NCBI GenBank assembly: GCA_002416285.1
Contig: DICM01000039.1
Location: 1 to 59,818 of the forward strand
Length of the DNA: 59,818 nucleotides
DNA from: Caryophanales bacterium UBA5026
Lineage (GTDB): Bacteria; Bacillota_I; Bacilli_A; RF39; UBA660
Reading direction: 5' to 3'
How positions within the stretch are numbered: position 1 is the stretch's first letter; every line of letters begins with the position of its first letter. The notes under the pieces are model-generated. The model saw nothing but the letters and a program-made list of their open reading frames with translations, did no database searches and was not told the origin of the DNA. Positions 52,329 through 59,818 of this stretch are shown piece after piece. Both the position numbers and the translations under genes were made by a program.

Positions 52329-52880
52329 ATGATATATCTATATAATGTGTTAGCAAAAAGCGGACTGAGTGACTATCAGATAAAAAAGAAGGTAGAAGTT
52401 GGGGAACTCTATATGATTCAAAAGGGTGTATATTCTACGACTAAAGAGTATAACTATTTTGATTATATTGCAAGAAAGCATCCTAATGCTGTATTTACAT
52501 TGGAAACAGCGTGTTATTGCTATGGACTTTTAAAAGAGGAACCAAGTATATATAAGGTAGCCACAAAACAGAAAGATCGTAAAATGAAAGAGGAAAATAT
52601 TAAGCAGATATTCATGACTGACACACTTTATTATTTAGGTATTAACACAATTACATTTCAAAATGTTGCTATTCAAATTTATGATTTGGAGCGATTATTA
52701 ATTGATGTTGTCCGTAATAAAACCAATATTGAATATAATACCTATAAACAAATTATCAAAAGTTATCAACGGCTCGCTAAATTATTAAACAAAAAAAGAT
52801 TAGCAGAATATCTTCCTTTTTTCAAAGATCCTAGAATATTGGAAAGAATTGAAAGAGAAGTATATCAAGTAGAAGATTAA
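52329..52880 (+). CDS. AbiEi-like antitoxin/regulator, orphan
   Basis: 183 aa from the ATG at 52329 (GGGTGGT site). The AbiEi layout is seen: an N-terminal winged helix ending VEVGELYMIQKGVYST, then YIARKHPNAVFTLETACYCYGLL and VAIQIYDLERLLIDVVRNKTNIEYNTYK. AbiEi proteins repress their own operon and antagonise the nucleotidyltransferase toxin AbiEii in type IV toxin-antitoxin systems. No AbiEii gene follows, only a terminator and a convergent gene. It may act as a stand-alone regulator. Confidence 0.75.
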   Translation: MIYLYNVLAKSGLSDYQIKKKVEVGELYMIQKGVYSTTKEYNYFDYIARKHPNAVFTLETACYCYGLLKEEPSIYKVATKQKDRKMKEENIKQIFMTDTLYYLGINTITFQNVAIQIYDLERLLIDVVRNKTNIEYNTYKQIIKSYQRLAKLLNKKRLAEYLPFFKDPRILERIEREVYQVED

Positions 52881-52888
52881 TAGAAATA

Positions 52889-52915
52889 AACCCACATATA
52901 TTTTATATGTGGGTT
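52889..52915. terminator. Bidirectional terminator
   Basis: AACCCACATAT (52889-52899) and ATATGTGGGTT (52905-52915) form a perfect 11-bp stem with a 5-base loop between convergent genes. Confidence 0.82.
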
Positions 52916-52950
52916 GTTTGTGTTAATTAATTGTTTGAAAAGAATATATA

Positions 52951-53880
52951 TTAATCTGTATTCTTTGGTTTCTTTGGTACTTGATAAGTTTTCTTTATTT
53001 GTTTTCCTAGATCACCTGCTAATTGCGACAAATCAAGTTGTTGTGTATTTTCGTTATAAATCTCAAACAAAGTTGGGAAAAAATTCATAAACAATGCGAT
53101 TTGATTTTCAATAGGATATTCTTGCATCTCGTTTTTTAATTTTTTAATCATATCAAAAATGATCTTTCGTTGCTCGCTGTTATAGTCACAGATGTTTAGC
53201 ATGTTATAACGCCAAAATTTAGAATCTCCTTGACAAATTGAAACTTGTTTCAATGTAGAATATAAATTTCCGCGCCATTCATTATCAGAAGATCTTGAAT
53301 ATGGATCACCATAGTTTTTATCCACGTAATATGCAATAAATAAATCATTCTGATAATCAGGATCTTTTATTTTTGTCTTGCTAAATATTTGTTTTAATAG
53401 TTTTCTTTGTTGCTTTAATTTCTCTTTTGGAATTGCTATTCTTAAATCATGATAATTTTCATATATGCATAGTTCATCATTTGATAGTGTAAATTTTGGC
53501 ATTGGCTCATCAAATTTTGCAATCATATCCATATAGGTTACAATATTATGTTCCATTTGGAGATTTCTTTCTCGGTAATATTGCTGAAATTCTTCTAGAG
53601 AAAGAGAAGAGCTGGTAACATAAAACATAGGATGCTCATTTTTTGGTAACTTTATTTTTTTCTCTGAAATAAAGGATTGCCATTCAATCATGTCAGCTTC
53701 CTCAGTGGTGGGAACTTTAATCAAATAATTTTCCTCACTAAAATTAGAAGGAAATAATCTCTGCCGGAGCTCTTCATCAGTTAATTTCTTCCAATAAGCA
53801 GTAGGACAAAAGATCTCGTACTCGTACTCGAATCTCTTTAACATTTTAGACAAAATCTCATTTTGTTTTTTATGATTCAT
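52951..53880 (-). CDS. Soluble protein of unknown function
   Basis: 309 aa, no signal peptide or membrane helix. It is charged and mostly helical, with the segments FCPTAYWKKLTDEELRQRLF and IAIPKEKLKQQRKLLKQIF. A few Trp and Tyr are spread through it. I recognise no domain. The start has GGAGAATTT in front. It converges on the AbiEi-like gene; no sign that they form a toxin-antitoxin pair, since they are on opposite strands. Confidence 0.55.
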   Translation of the reverse strand: MNHKKQNEILSKMLKRFEYEYEIFCPTAYWKKLTDEELRQRLFPSNFSEENYLIKVPTTEEADMIEWQSFISEKKIKLPKNEHPMFYVTSSSLSLEEFQQYYRERNLQMEHNIVTYMDMIAKFDEPMPKFTLSNDELCIYENYHDLRIAIPKEKLKQQRKLLKQIFSKTKIKDPDYQNDLFIAYYVDKNYGDPYSRSSDNEWRGNLYSTLKQVSICQGDSKFWRYNMLNICDYNSEQRKIIFDMIKKLKNEMQEYPIENQIALFMNFFPTLFEIYNENTQQLDLSQLAGDLGKQIKKTYQVPKKPKNTD

Positions 53881-53997
53881 AAATTCTCCTTTATATAATT
53901 ACATCATTACTGACTATTGTAAGCATTAATAGTATGATTGTCAATAAAAAGATTGTCGAAAAGAAAAGATTAATTTAGTTTAAGTTAATTATTTTAT

Positions 53998-54026
53998 TTG
54001 CATTTTTATCCAAACTATATTATAAT
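53998..54026 (+). promoter_or_regulatory. Promoter of the DEAD-box helicase gene
   Basis: TTGCAT (53998-54003), a 17-base spacer and TATAAT (54021-54026). Transcription would start near 54033, which excludes the in-frame TTG at 54030 and supports the ATG at 54054. Confidence 0.75.
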
Positions 54027-54053
54027 GAATTGTCATTGGAAAGAGGAAGAATT

Positions 54054-55640
54054 ATGTTAAACGAAACATTTAAACAATTGGGACTTTCGAAACATGTATT
54101 AACATCAATTGATACACTTGGATATCAAGAACCAAGTAAAATTCAAAAGGAAGTAATCCCACTTATAATAGATGGATATGATGTGGTCGGACAAGCCCAA
54201 ACCGGAACAGGAAAAACCCTTGCATTTGCAGCAAGTATTCTATCAAAGATAGATGTAAAAGATAATGTTATTAAAGCACTTATCATTGCACCAACACGAG
54301 AATTGGCACTTCAAATTAGTGAAGAATTTGAAGCATTAAACCGCTCTCATCATTTCCATATTTTATCTGTATTTGGAGGATCTAGTATCGAGTTACAAAC
54401 ACGTGCTTTGAAAAAGGGTGTTGATATTGTTGTCGGAACTCCAGGTAGAATCATGGATTTAATGAAAAGAAGAGTACTTAAATTAGATCAATTAGAATAT
54501 TTTGTCCTAGATGAAGCTGATGAAATGCTTAATATGGGTTTTGAAGAGGATATTAAATATATTTTTGAAAAAACCAGAACGGAAAAACAAGTATTATTAT
54601 TTTCGGCTACTATGCCAAACGCTATTCTTAAACTAGCATCAAATTATATGAAGCCTGATTATCAACATATCGTTATTGAATCAACAAGTAAAACTGCTGC
54701 TAATATCATTCAAAATTATTATGTAGTGAATGAAAAAATTAGAATAGAGGCTCTTTGCCGTATTTTAGATTTAAAAAGTCCAAAAAGGGCAATTATATTT
54801 TGTCAGAGAAAAAGCGAAGTAGATGAATTATTGACTGCATTGTCTGCTAGAAATTATAGTGCAGAAGCAATGCATGGAGATATTTCCCAAGCGATGCGTA
54901 TTCAAACGTTGAATCGCTTTAAAGAAAATGGATTTACATATTTAATTGCAACTGATGTTGCTGCTCGTGGTATCCATGTCGATCATATCGATTTAGTCGT
55001 AAATTATAACTTACCACAAGATATTGAATCTTACATTCATAGAATTGGTCGAACGGGACGTGCTGGAGAGTCAGGAGAGGCAATTAGCCTAGTAACTCCA
55101 GGTGGTGTTGCATTCTTAAAAGATGTCGAAGTCAAAGCAAATTGTAAAATAGAAAAAAAAGAATTTCCAAACAAAGAGGAAATATATACAGCAAAAAGAG
55201 AAAAAGTATTTAATCAAATAGAGGAAGTTATTGAAAGTGATAAATATAAAGATGCACTTGAATATGTACGTGATTTTAATAAAGATCAATTGATCAAATA
55301 TGCATCATCTTTATTACATTTATTATTAGAGCAAGAAATAGGATCTAATTTTGCAAAAGAACTTCATATCAAAGAGGATGCAAGAAGTCGAAAAATCCCA
55401 GGATTTACAAGAGTGTTTTTGACGATTGGTAAATTGGATCATTTGAAGAGAGGGACACTTCTAGATTTTTTAAAGGAAAAGACAGATATTCCAAAAGAAC
55501 ATTTTCAAAATATTGATATTGTATCAAAATTTACATTTATGGATGTTAAAAATGAATCATTAGATAAGTGTATGAATAGATTATATAATCAAAAATTAAA
55601 TGATCGTGTAATACGAATTGAAAAGGCGAAAAAGAAGTAG
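54054..55640 (+). CDS. DEAD-box RNA helicase with DbpA-type RNA-binding domain
   Basis: 528 aa. Q motif and Walker A: EPSKIQKEVIP and AQTGTGKT. DEADEML (II), FSATMP (III), YIHRIGRTGR (VI). After a linker, the last ~80 residues form a DbpA-like RNA-binding domain: TRVFLTIGKLDHLKRGTLLD, then IDIVSKFTFMDV. CshA/DeaD-type helicases unwind RNA in ribosome assembly and mRNA decay, often in the cold. The start follows AGAGGAAG. A terminator overlaps the stop. Confidence 0.93.
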   Translation: MLNETFKQLGLSKHVLTSIDTLGYQEPSKIQKEVIPLIIDGYDVVGQAQTGTGKTLAFAASILSKIDVKDNVIKALIIAPTRELALQISEEFEALNRSHHFHILSVFGGSSIELQTRALKKGVDIVVGTPGRIMDLMKRRVLKLDQLEYFVLDEADEMLNMGFEEDIKYIFEKTRTEKQVLLFSATMPNAILKLASNYMKPDYQHIVIESTSKTAANIIQNYYVVNEKIRIEALCRILDLKSPKRAIIFCQRKSEVDELLTALSARNYSAEAMHGDISQAMRIQTLNRFKENGFTYLIATDVAARGIHVDHIDLVVNYNLPQDIESYIHRIGRTGRAGESGEAISLVTPGGVAFLKDVEVKANCKIEKKEFPNKEEIYTAKREKVFNQIEEVIESDKYKDALEYVRDFNKDQLIKYASSLLHLLLEQEIGSNFAKELHIKEDARSRKIPGFTRVFLTIGKLDHLKRGTLLDFLKEKTDIPKEHFQNIDIVSKFTFMDVKNESLDKCMNRLYNQKLNDRVIRIEKAKKK

Positions 55641-55649
55641 CCTTTTTTT
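55621..55649 (+). terminator. Terminator of the DEAD-box helicase gene
   Basis: AAAAGGC (55621-55627) and GCCTTTT (55640-55646), then T residues; it spans the stop codon. Confidence 0.75.
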
Positions 55650-55668
55650 GTTATGGAAGAAATCCATA

Positions 55669-55697
55669 TTGCAAAAATTGTAAAATTATGGTAATAT
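55669..55697 (+). promoter_or_regulatory. Promoter of agrAC
   Basis: TTGCAA (55669-55674), a 17-base spacer and TAATAT (55692-55697), 49 bases before the start of the response regulator. Confidence 0.6.
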
Positions 55698-55746
55698 AAA
55701 CGAAAGTAGATTAACCTTTTGCATACCGGTTAGCAAGGAGGATATT

Positions 55747-56472
55747 ATGATTCATTTTGTTGTTTGTGATGACGAATCATTTTTTCGTCAAAGAATTATT
55801 AAGAGTATTAAAAAAATAAAGACAAAACGCAATATAGAATGTGAAATAAAAGAATTTAACGGTTATAATGTAGACTTTGAAAAGTTTATTCGTAGTGATG
55901 TGTCCTCTAAAATATATATTCTAGATATAGAAATGAAAACCGGTGCTTCTGGTATTGATATTGCTAGAAAGATTCGAAAATCAGATTGGGATAGTATTAT
56001 TATCTTTGTAACATCACATTCAGAACTAGGATATGATGCTTTAAAAGCAAATATTATGTTGCTTGATTTTATATCAAAGTTTGATGATTGTGAAGAAAAT
56101 TTGGAAAAAGTATTATTAAAAGCGATTCAGAAAATAAATCAAAAAAAAGTATTTTCTTATGACAGCGCAGGAATTAGTCATCGGATTTATCTTGATGACA
56201 TTTTATATGTCTCGAGAGATTCTGTTGATCGTAAATGTGTTATAAAAACTACTTATAATGAGATTTCTGTCAATAAGTCTTTAACAGAAATGATTGAAGA
56301 ACTGGATGATCGTTTTTTCTGTTCGCATCGCAGTTGTTTGGTAAATACAGAGAAAATCACCAGTGTAAACTGGAAAGAGGGAATTATCACCTTTGATACT
56401 GGTGAAAGTACCTATCTTCTCGCACGGGATAAAAAGAAGGGATTGAAGGAGTATGTCAGCAGTATCGATTAG
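55747..56472 (+). CDS. agrA: AgrA-type LytTR response regulator
   Basis: 241 aa. Receiver domain: acidic pair Asp8-Asp9 (VCDDE) and phospho-acceptor Asp60 in IYILDIEMKTGASG. The C-terminal LytTR DNA-binding domain runs from about 140 (GISHRIYLDDILYVSR, FFCSHRSCLVNTEKI). It would be phosphorylated by the adjacent AgrC-like kinase and bind direct repeats in target promoters. RBS AAGGAGG. It overlaps agrC by 20 bases. Order A then C is the reverse of the staphylococcal locus. Confidence 0.9.
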   Translation: MIHFVVCDDESFFRQRIIKSIKKIKTKRNIECEIKEFNGYNVDFEKFIRSDVSSKIYILDIEMKTGASGIDIARKIRKSDWDSIIIFVTSHSELGYDALKANIMLLDFISKFDDCEENLEKVLLKAIQKINQKKVFSYDSAGISHRIYLDDILYVSRDSVDRKCVIKTTYNEISVNKSLTEMIEELDDRFFCSHRSCLVNTEKITSVNWKEGIITFDTGESTYLLARDKKKGLKEYVSSID

Positions 56473-57793
56473 TTTAATATTATTCGATTTATTGTATAAT
56501 GTTGCAATTACTTATTTCTACTATAAAATAGGGCAAGTTAAAATTAACGCAAAATCTTGGAAAGATGTTGTTCCAAGTATTTTAATTTTAGTAATAAGTG
56601 CATTATTTACTTCGTTTTTAGTTTTAAATGTTACATCTGACCTTAGATTTTGGTTAAAATTTATCATGGAAGTTATGACCTATGCAATAATATTTCGTCA
56701 AAGCATAACTAGAAATCTAATGATTACTCTTTTGCTGTTTTTGAGTTGTGCAATAGCAGAGGTAATAATTGTAGTTGGACAGACTATTTTCTTCCAAATC
56801 CCAATGGATACTGGTAGTAGTACTGTAGGAAATGTCATAGAAGTTAATTCGTTAATATTGATAATGTATGTGCTTTTTTTAAGTATTCCTGCTATACAGA
56901 AATTATATCAAAGAATAATTCATTGGTATTCAAACAAAGATTTTATGACCGTATTGATTATAACAATTATAGGATTATATTGCTCGTTAGTGCTACTTGG
57001 CGAAAATTTTAATGGTGTAGATAATTTTTCTGTTTTTATTGCCAATAATGTTTTTAGTTTTGGAGTAATTGCACTAGTTATCATATTAATTGTTCAAAAA
57101 GCTAATAACAATCGTATAATAGACGCTTACGATAAATTAATGGATTATATTAAAATATATGAAAAAGTGATAACCGATCGAGGCAAGCAACAACATGAGT
57201 ACAAGAATCAATTAATTTTGATTCGTTCAATGATAAAGCCGGAAGATAAAAAAACAATTCAATACATAAATGACCAATTAAAGATAGAAACAGCTGATAA
57301 GAAAATGAAACTCTTCGGGCAATTAAAAAATGTTCCAGAAGGTGGTTTAAAGGGGCTTATTTATTATAAAGTACAAGAAATGGAAAAAAATAATATTAAT
57401 ATTTTTGTTAGTGTTGACAATCAATTGGAAGATGAAAAAATGTGGAAAATATGTGACGAAAATCTTCGTGATATTAGTCGTATAATAGGTGTTTATTTAG
57501 ATAATGCAGCAGAAGCTGCCAAAACTGCGCAACAAAAGTCATTCACCATCGATATCAGTTCTGATGAGGGGAATCTTGTTTTTAGTTTTTCTAATACTTA
57601 TAGTGGAAGTTTAGACCCTTCAAGTATGGAAAATGATGGATATACAACAAAAGGATTAAATCGTGGCTTTGGTCTTTCTTTAGTTCGTGATATTTTGGCA
57701 AAAAACAAATATTTATCACAAAGTAGAGAAGTTAATGGTCGCTTTTATGTACAACGTTTGATTATTCATAATCAAAATAAAAATGAGTATTAA
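56453..57793 (+). CDS. agrC: AgrC-type sensor histidine kinase
   Basis: 446 aa. Six or so membrane helices fill residues 1-215, the peptide-sensing part. A coiled linker leads to His248 in QQHEYKNQLILIRSM, the HPK10 H-box. The GHKL ATPase domain has GVYLDNAAEAA (N box) and GFGLSLVRDIL (G box). It would sense the cyclic peptide made by the convergent agrBD genes and phosphorylate the LytTR regulator. RBS GAAGGAG inside agrA. Confidence 0.9.
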   Translation: MSAVSISLILFDLLYNVAITYFYYKIGQVKINAKSWKDVVPSILILVISALFTSFLVLNVTSDLRFWLKFIMEVMTYAIIFRQSITRNLMITLLLFLSCAIAEVIIVVGQTIFFQIPMDTGSSTVGNVIEVNSLILIMYVLFLSIPAIQKLYQRIIHWYSNKDFMTVLIITIIGLYCSLVLLGENFNGVDNFSVFIANNVFSFGVIALVIILIVQKANNNRIIDAYDKLMDYIKIYEKVITDRGKQQHEYKNQLILIRSMIKPEDKKTIQYINDQLKIETADKKMKLFGQLKNVPEGGLKGLIYYKVQEMEKNNINIFVSVDNQLEDEKMWKICDENLRDISRIIGVYLDNAAEAAKTAQQKSFTIDISSDEGNLVFSFSNTYSGSLDPSSMENDGYTTKGLNRGFGLSLVRDILAKNKYLSQSREVNGRFYVQRLIIHNQNKNEY

Positions 57794-57810
57794 ACTCACT
57801 TTTATTTTTC
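57784..57810. terminator. Weak bidirectional terminator between agrC and agrD
   Basis: TGAGT (57784-57788) and ACTCA (57794-57798) pair around the agrC stop, with CTTTTATTTTT after it on the plus strand. The stem is only 5 bp, so termination may be leaky and the two transcripts could overlap. Confidence 0.4.
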
Positions 57811-57927
57811 AATTATAGATGCTGGTGCAACAGGCTCGTCAAACCAAATAATTACGCATGCAGTTGATCCTGCTTTAGCAAAAATCTTTGCTACCTTTCC
57901 AATGATGTTTCCGAAAATGTTTAACAT
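57802..57927 (-). CDS. agrD: AgrD autoinducing peptide precursor
   Basis: 41 aa, start at 57927 behind AAGGAGGGATTTT. It has the three AgrD parts: an amphipathic N-terminal helix (MLNIFGNIIGKVAKIFAKAG), a short core STACVIIWF and an acidic C-terminal recognition tail starting DEPVAP. AgrB would cut before the tail and close a thiolactone on Cys24. If the cut is before Asp30, as the DEP motif suggests, the ring has six residues (C-V-I-I-W-F); cutting after Trp would give the usual five. It lies 56 bases downstream of agrB on the same strand. Confidence 0.88.
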   Translation of the reverse strand: MLNIFGNIIGKVAKIFAKAGSTACVIIWFDEPVAPASIIEK

Positions 57928-57983
57928 AAAATCCCTCCTTATTCAAACATTTATAATTAAACAACCTAGTTGCTTAACCCATT

Positions 57984-58601
57984 TCAATTCTGCTCTAACG
58001 AAGGCGAGTGATAGTGCCGATAGTTGTTGTATTGAAAATGGAATAGTTTGTATGTCCAAGGATGAATAAAACTTATTTCAATGTAAATTGCAATTAATAT
58101 TAAATTAGAAATTAATTCATTCTTTGTGAATAACATAAGAGATACCAATACAATACAACTAATTGTAGTAATAAACTTGTAAAGATCACGTTTTTTCTTT
58201 TTGATGAGTGGTCTTTTTTCAGTATCTGCCGGTGCATATGCATAAGTGAGCAAAATCCCAATAATCCCTAAAATTAATTTCGTGTAAAAGGGTATCGTTA
58301 ATATTTTTGCTACAAAAGGACCAAATAAGAATGCGAAAGAGGAAGAAAGTAAGCATATCCAACTTTTGGATGCATGCAAACCAAAACCAGTTGTCCTTAA
58401 AATATTAAATAATAACAATAGTAATAAAGTTTCCTTAAGGCAATTAAGAAAAATTGCCAATCCTACAATCACTATCATTTTGGTAATTGTTAAGTAGAAA
58501 CCTTCAAGTCCATAATTCAATTCATCTATTTCGGTTTGATTATACTCTGGGTGAGCTTGATGAATTAAGTTTAGACAAAAATCTAGAAATTTCTGCTTCA
58601 T
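57984..58601 (-). CDS. agrB: AgrB-type peptide processing protease
   Basis: 205 aa. Catalytic His76 and Cys83 lie in RTTGFGLHASKSWICLL, matching His77 and Cys84 of S. aureus AgrB. About five to six membrane helices, and the typical YAPADTEKRPLIKKKKR loop at about 121-137. It cleaves the AgrD C-terminal tail and forms the thiolactone intermediate that is exported. RBS GTGAGGTAG. Upstream gene of the agrBD unit, read against agrAC. Confidence 0.93.
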   Translation of the reverse strand: MKQKFLDFCLNLIHQAHPEYNQTEIDELNYGLEGFYLTITKMIVIVGLAIFLNCLKETLLLLLLFNILRTTGFGLHASKSWICLLSSSFAFLFGPFVAKILTIPFYTKLILGIIGILLTYAYAPADTEKRPLIKKKKRDLYKFITTISCIVLVSLMLFTKNELISNLILIAIYIEISFIHPWTYKLFHFQYNNYRHYHSPSLEQN

Positions 58602-58952
58602 ACTACTACCTCACTTTTACGAACATATCATAACATATTTAAAAACGAAAAAATGACACTTTCCAAGAGATGTACTAGTTAAAGAACTAAATGCTATGGG
58701 TGATTTCTTATTGCGTACAATTGAACGTTTGAGACGTAATTTAATACAGAACTAGCAAATTTTATTGTAAATGGGTAGGAATTTTAGTACATTTGACTTG
58801 TCCTGTTTGAAGTAATGGGATTTAAATGCAGCAAATTGTGTCGAATTTTTTAGGATTGAATTTGTTGCTGTAACCTCGAAAAGGAGTATAGTAAAAGTGT
58901 AAGCAATATGCAAAAAATATTGCAGAGAGAATCTAGAAGGGAGATGGATGTT
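58602..58952. other. Spacer between agrB and the cold-shock gene
   Basis: The left part must hold the agrBD promoter on the minus strand. At 58657-58755 one plus-strand frame gives FPRDVLVKELNAMGDFLLRT and then IERLRRNLIQN before a TAG, without a start codon; it looks like the C-terminal remnant of a lost gene. At 58829-58870 CAGCAAATT pairs with AATTTG and CTG, a large hairpin in the presumed 5' leader of the cold-shock mRNA. Confidence 0.4.
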
Positions 58953-59165
58953 ATGAGAGGCAAAGTAAAATGGTTCAATAACGATAAAGGGTATGGTTTT
59001 ATCGAATACGACAATCATGAAGATATTTTTGTCCACTATTCTTCAATCCTATCAGAAGGGTTTAAAACTCTAGTTGAAGGTCAATATGTTGAATTTGAAC
59101 TTGTTCGTACTGATAAAGGTCTACAAGCGAAAAATGTTGTTGAAATCAAAACTACTTTAGTGTAG
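58953..59165 (+). CDS. Cold-shock protein
   Basis: 70 aa from the ATG at 58953, 9 bases after AAGGGAG. RNP1 is KGYGFIEY and RNP2 is DIFVHYSSI (the usual VHFSAI is altered). Starts MRGKVKWFNNDKG, as CspA-type proteins do. It binds single-stranded RNA and DNA and relaxes RNA structure. A terminator overlaps the stop codon. Long leaders are common for csp genes and one is likely here. Confidence 0.95.
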   Translation: MRGKVKWFNNDKGYGFIEYDNHEDIFVHYSSILSEGFKTLVEGQYVEFELVRTDKGLQAKNVVEIKTTLV

Positions 59166-59173
59166 TTTTTTTC
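59148..59173 (+). terminator. Terminator of the cold-shock gene
   Basis: AAAACTAC (59148-59155), 6-base loop, GTAGTTTT (59162-59169), then more T residues. Confidence 0.82.
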
Positions 59174-59223
59174 TTTTAAAAATTTGTGAAATTATGTGAT
59201 TAAAACAAATTTAAGATGAATTA

Positions 59224-59232
59224 TGATATAAT
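59224..59232 (+). promoter_or_regulatory. Extended -10 promoter of hpf
   Basis: TG-A-TATAAT at 59224-59232 with no clear -35 box. Transcription would start near 59239, so translation must begin at the ATG at 59255 rather than at 59216. Confidence 0.6.
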
Positions 59233-59254
59233 TACAGTAGAAAGGAATGATGTT

Positions 59255-59785
59255 ATGAAATTTAATATTAGAGGTAGTCATATTGATGTTACAGGACCAA
59301 TTCGCACCTATATTGAAGAAAAAATCGGAAAACTAAGCAAGTATTTTGAAAATCCTAATGAATTAACTGCTAATGTAGTGATACGTATTAGTGGCATTTA
59401 CCAAGTAATTGAGGTCACCATTCCAATCAAGCAGGGAATTATAAGAGGTGAAGAGCGCAATAAGGATTTATATGCAGCAATTGACCTTGTTTTGGAAAAA
59501 ATTGAAAGACAAATCCGAAAGAATAAAACTCGTTCATTAAAAAGAAAGGCTGAACCAACTATTCCAATGTTTGTTGATTTTGAAACAACAGAAGAAGAAC
59601 GAAAAGAAAATAACATAGTAAAGAGAAAGATAGTCGAAATGAAACCGATGGATGAAGAAGAAGCAATTCTACAAATGAATCTACTTGGACATGACTTCTA
59701 TGTATTTAAAAATGTTGAAACATCAAGTGTTTCAGTAGTTTATCGAAGGAAAGATGACGATTATGGGATTATAGATGTAAAATAA
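59255..59785 (+). CDS. hpf: Ribosome hibernation promoting factor, long form
   Basis: 176 aa from the ATG at 59255 (AAAGGAATG site). The N-terminal ribosome-binding domain begins MKFNIRGSHIDVTGPIRTYI; the C-terminal dimerisation domain (about 118-176) shows PMDEEEAILQMNLLGHDFYV and VVYRRKDDDYGIID. Long HPF joins two 70S ribosomes into inactive 100S dimers in stationary phase. The gene is complete; a copy of an IS end begins 11 bases after it. Confidence 0.95.
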   Translation: MKFNIRGSHIDVTGPIRTYIEEKIGKLSKYFENPNELTANVVIRISGIYQVIEVTIPIKQGIIRGEERNKDLYAAIDLVLEKIERQIRKNKTRSLKRKAEPTIPMFVDFETTEEERKENNIVKRKIVEMKPMDEEEAILQMNLLGHDFYVFKNVETSSVSVVYRRKDDDYGIIDVK

Positions 59786-59796
59786 AGAATGAATCC

Positions 59797-59818
59797 GATA
59801 CTAGTACCTGTCAAGTAC
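59797..59818. repeat. Partial copy of the IS3 element's end at the window edge
   Basis: These last 22 bases are the reverse complement of 16447-16468 with one mismatch. They include the IRR-outer sequence TACCTGTCAAGTAC. An IS copy, in the opposite orientation, probably starts here and runs beyond the window. Confidence 0.7.

Noticed and set aside
52951..53880. Toxin partner (AbiEii) of the AbiEi-like gene
   Set aside because: Opposite strand, separate terminator and no nucleotidyltransferase motif.
1..59818. CRISPR arrays, rRNA and tRNA genes
   Set aside because: No regularly spaced repeats, rRNA core sequences or tRNA cloverleaf signatures were seen on either strand.

Overview
The window is AT-rich DNA (roughly 30% GC by eye) from a low-GC Gram-positive bacterium that uses the standard code, with TGA as a stop. 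It carries a complete GerA-type spore germination operon, so the organism very probably forms endospores. The termination-type Arg T-box, glmS ribozyme, addAB, long-form HPF, agr locus and prepilin-lectin fusion point to a Bacilli/Erysipelotrichia-like gut lineage. That placement is inference. No rRNA, tRNA or CRISPR array was seen.

Bases 1-16,500 look like an accessory, partly decaying region. They hold a peptidoglycan-binding DUF1906 protein, a cassette of two small secreted proteins with a two-permease ABC exporter, a large serine recombinase, an HD hydrolase flanked by a ~60-bp duplication, two broken genes (a GNAT and a P-loop kinase), and an IS3-family element whose transposase keeps DD35E but has lost its middle.

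Bases 16,500-31,400 are mostly housekeeping: glmS behind its ribozyme, an S66 carboxypeptidase, a nucleotidase, a family-6 type DNA glycosylase, an SDR, a frameshifted FMN reductase, an ArsR-thioredoxin operon, a coiled-coil protein, the gerAA-gerAC-small subunit-gerAB operon, a GT-C membrane glycosyltransferase and a secreted glucosaminidase-like protein.

Bases 31,400-59,818 hold a 533-aa membrane protein, argS with its T-box, galE, a UvrD-like helicase, a DUF1294-addB-addA-GNAT operon, a prepilin fused to an FGE/C-type-lectin-like domain behind a structured leader, mntR-like and feoAB genes, a Ca2+-type P-ATPase, an orphan AbiEi-like gene, a DbpA-tailed DEAD-box helicase, an agr quorum-sensing locus, a cold-shock protein and hpf. 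The agr locus has a 41-codon agrD, and agrA-agrC converges on agrB-agrD. The last 22 bases repeat the end of the IS near 16.46 kb, so another IS copy probably starts at the right edge.

The best candidates for new biology are the agr peptide with an apparent six-residue ring, the secreted-protein/ABC cassette with its attenuator-like leader, and the prepilin-lectin gene with its leader RNA and DGR-target-like C-terminus. All functional statements come from reading motifs and gene order. No database search was run.
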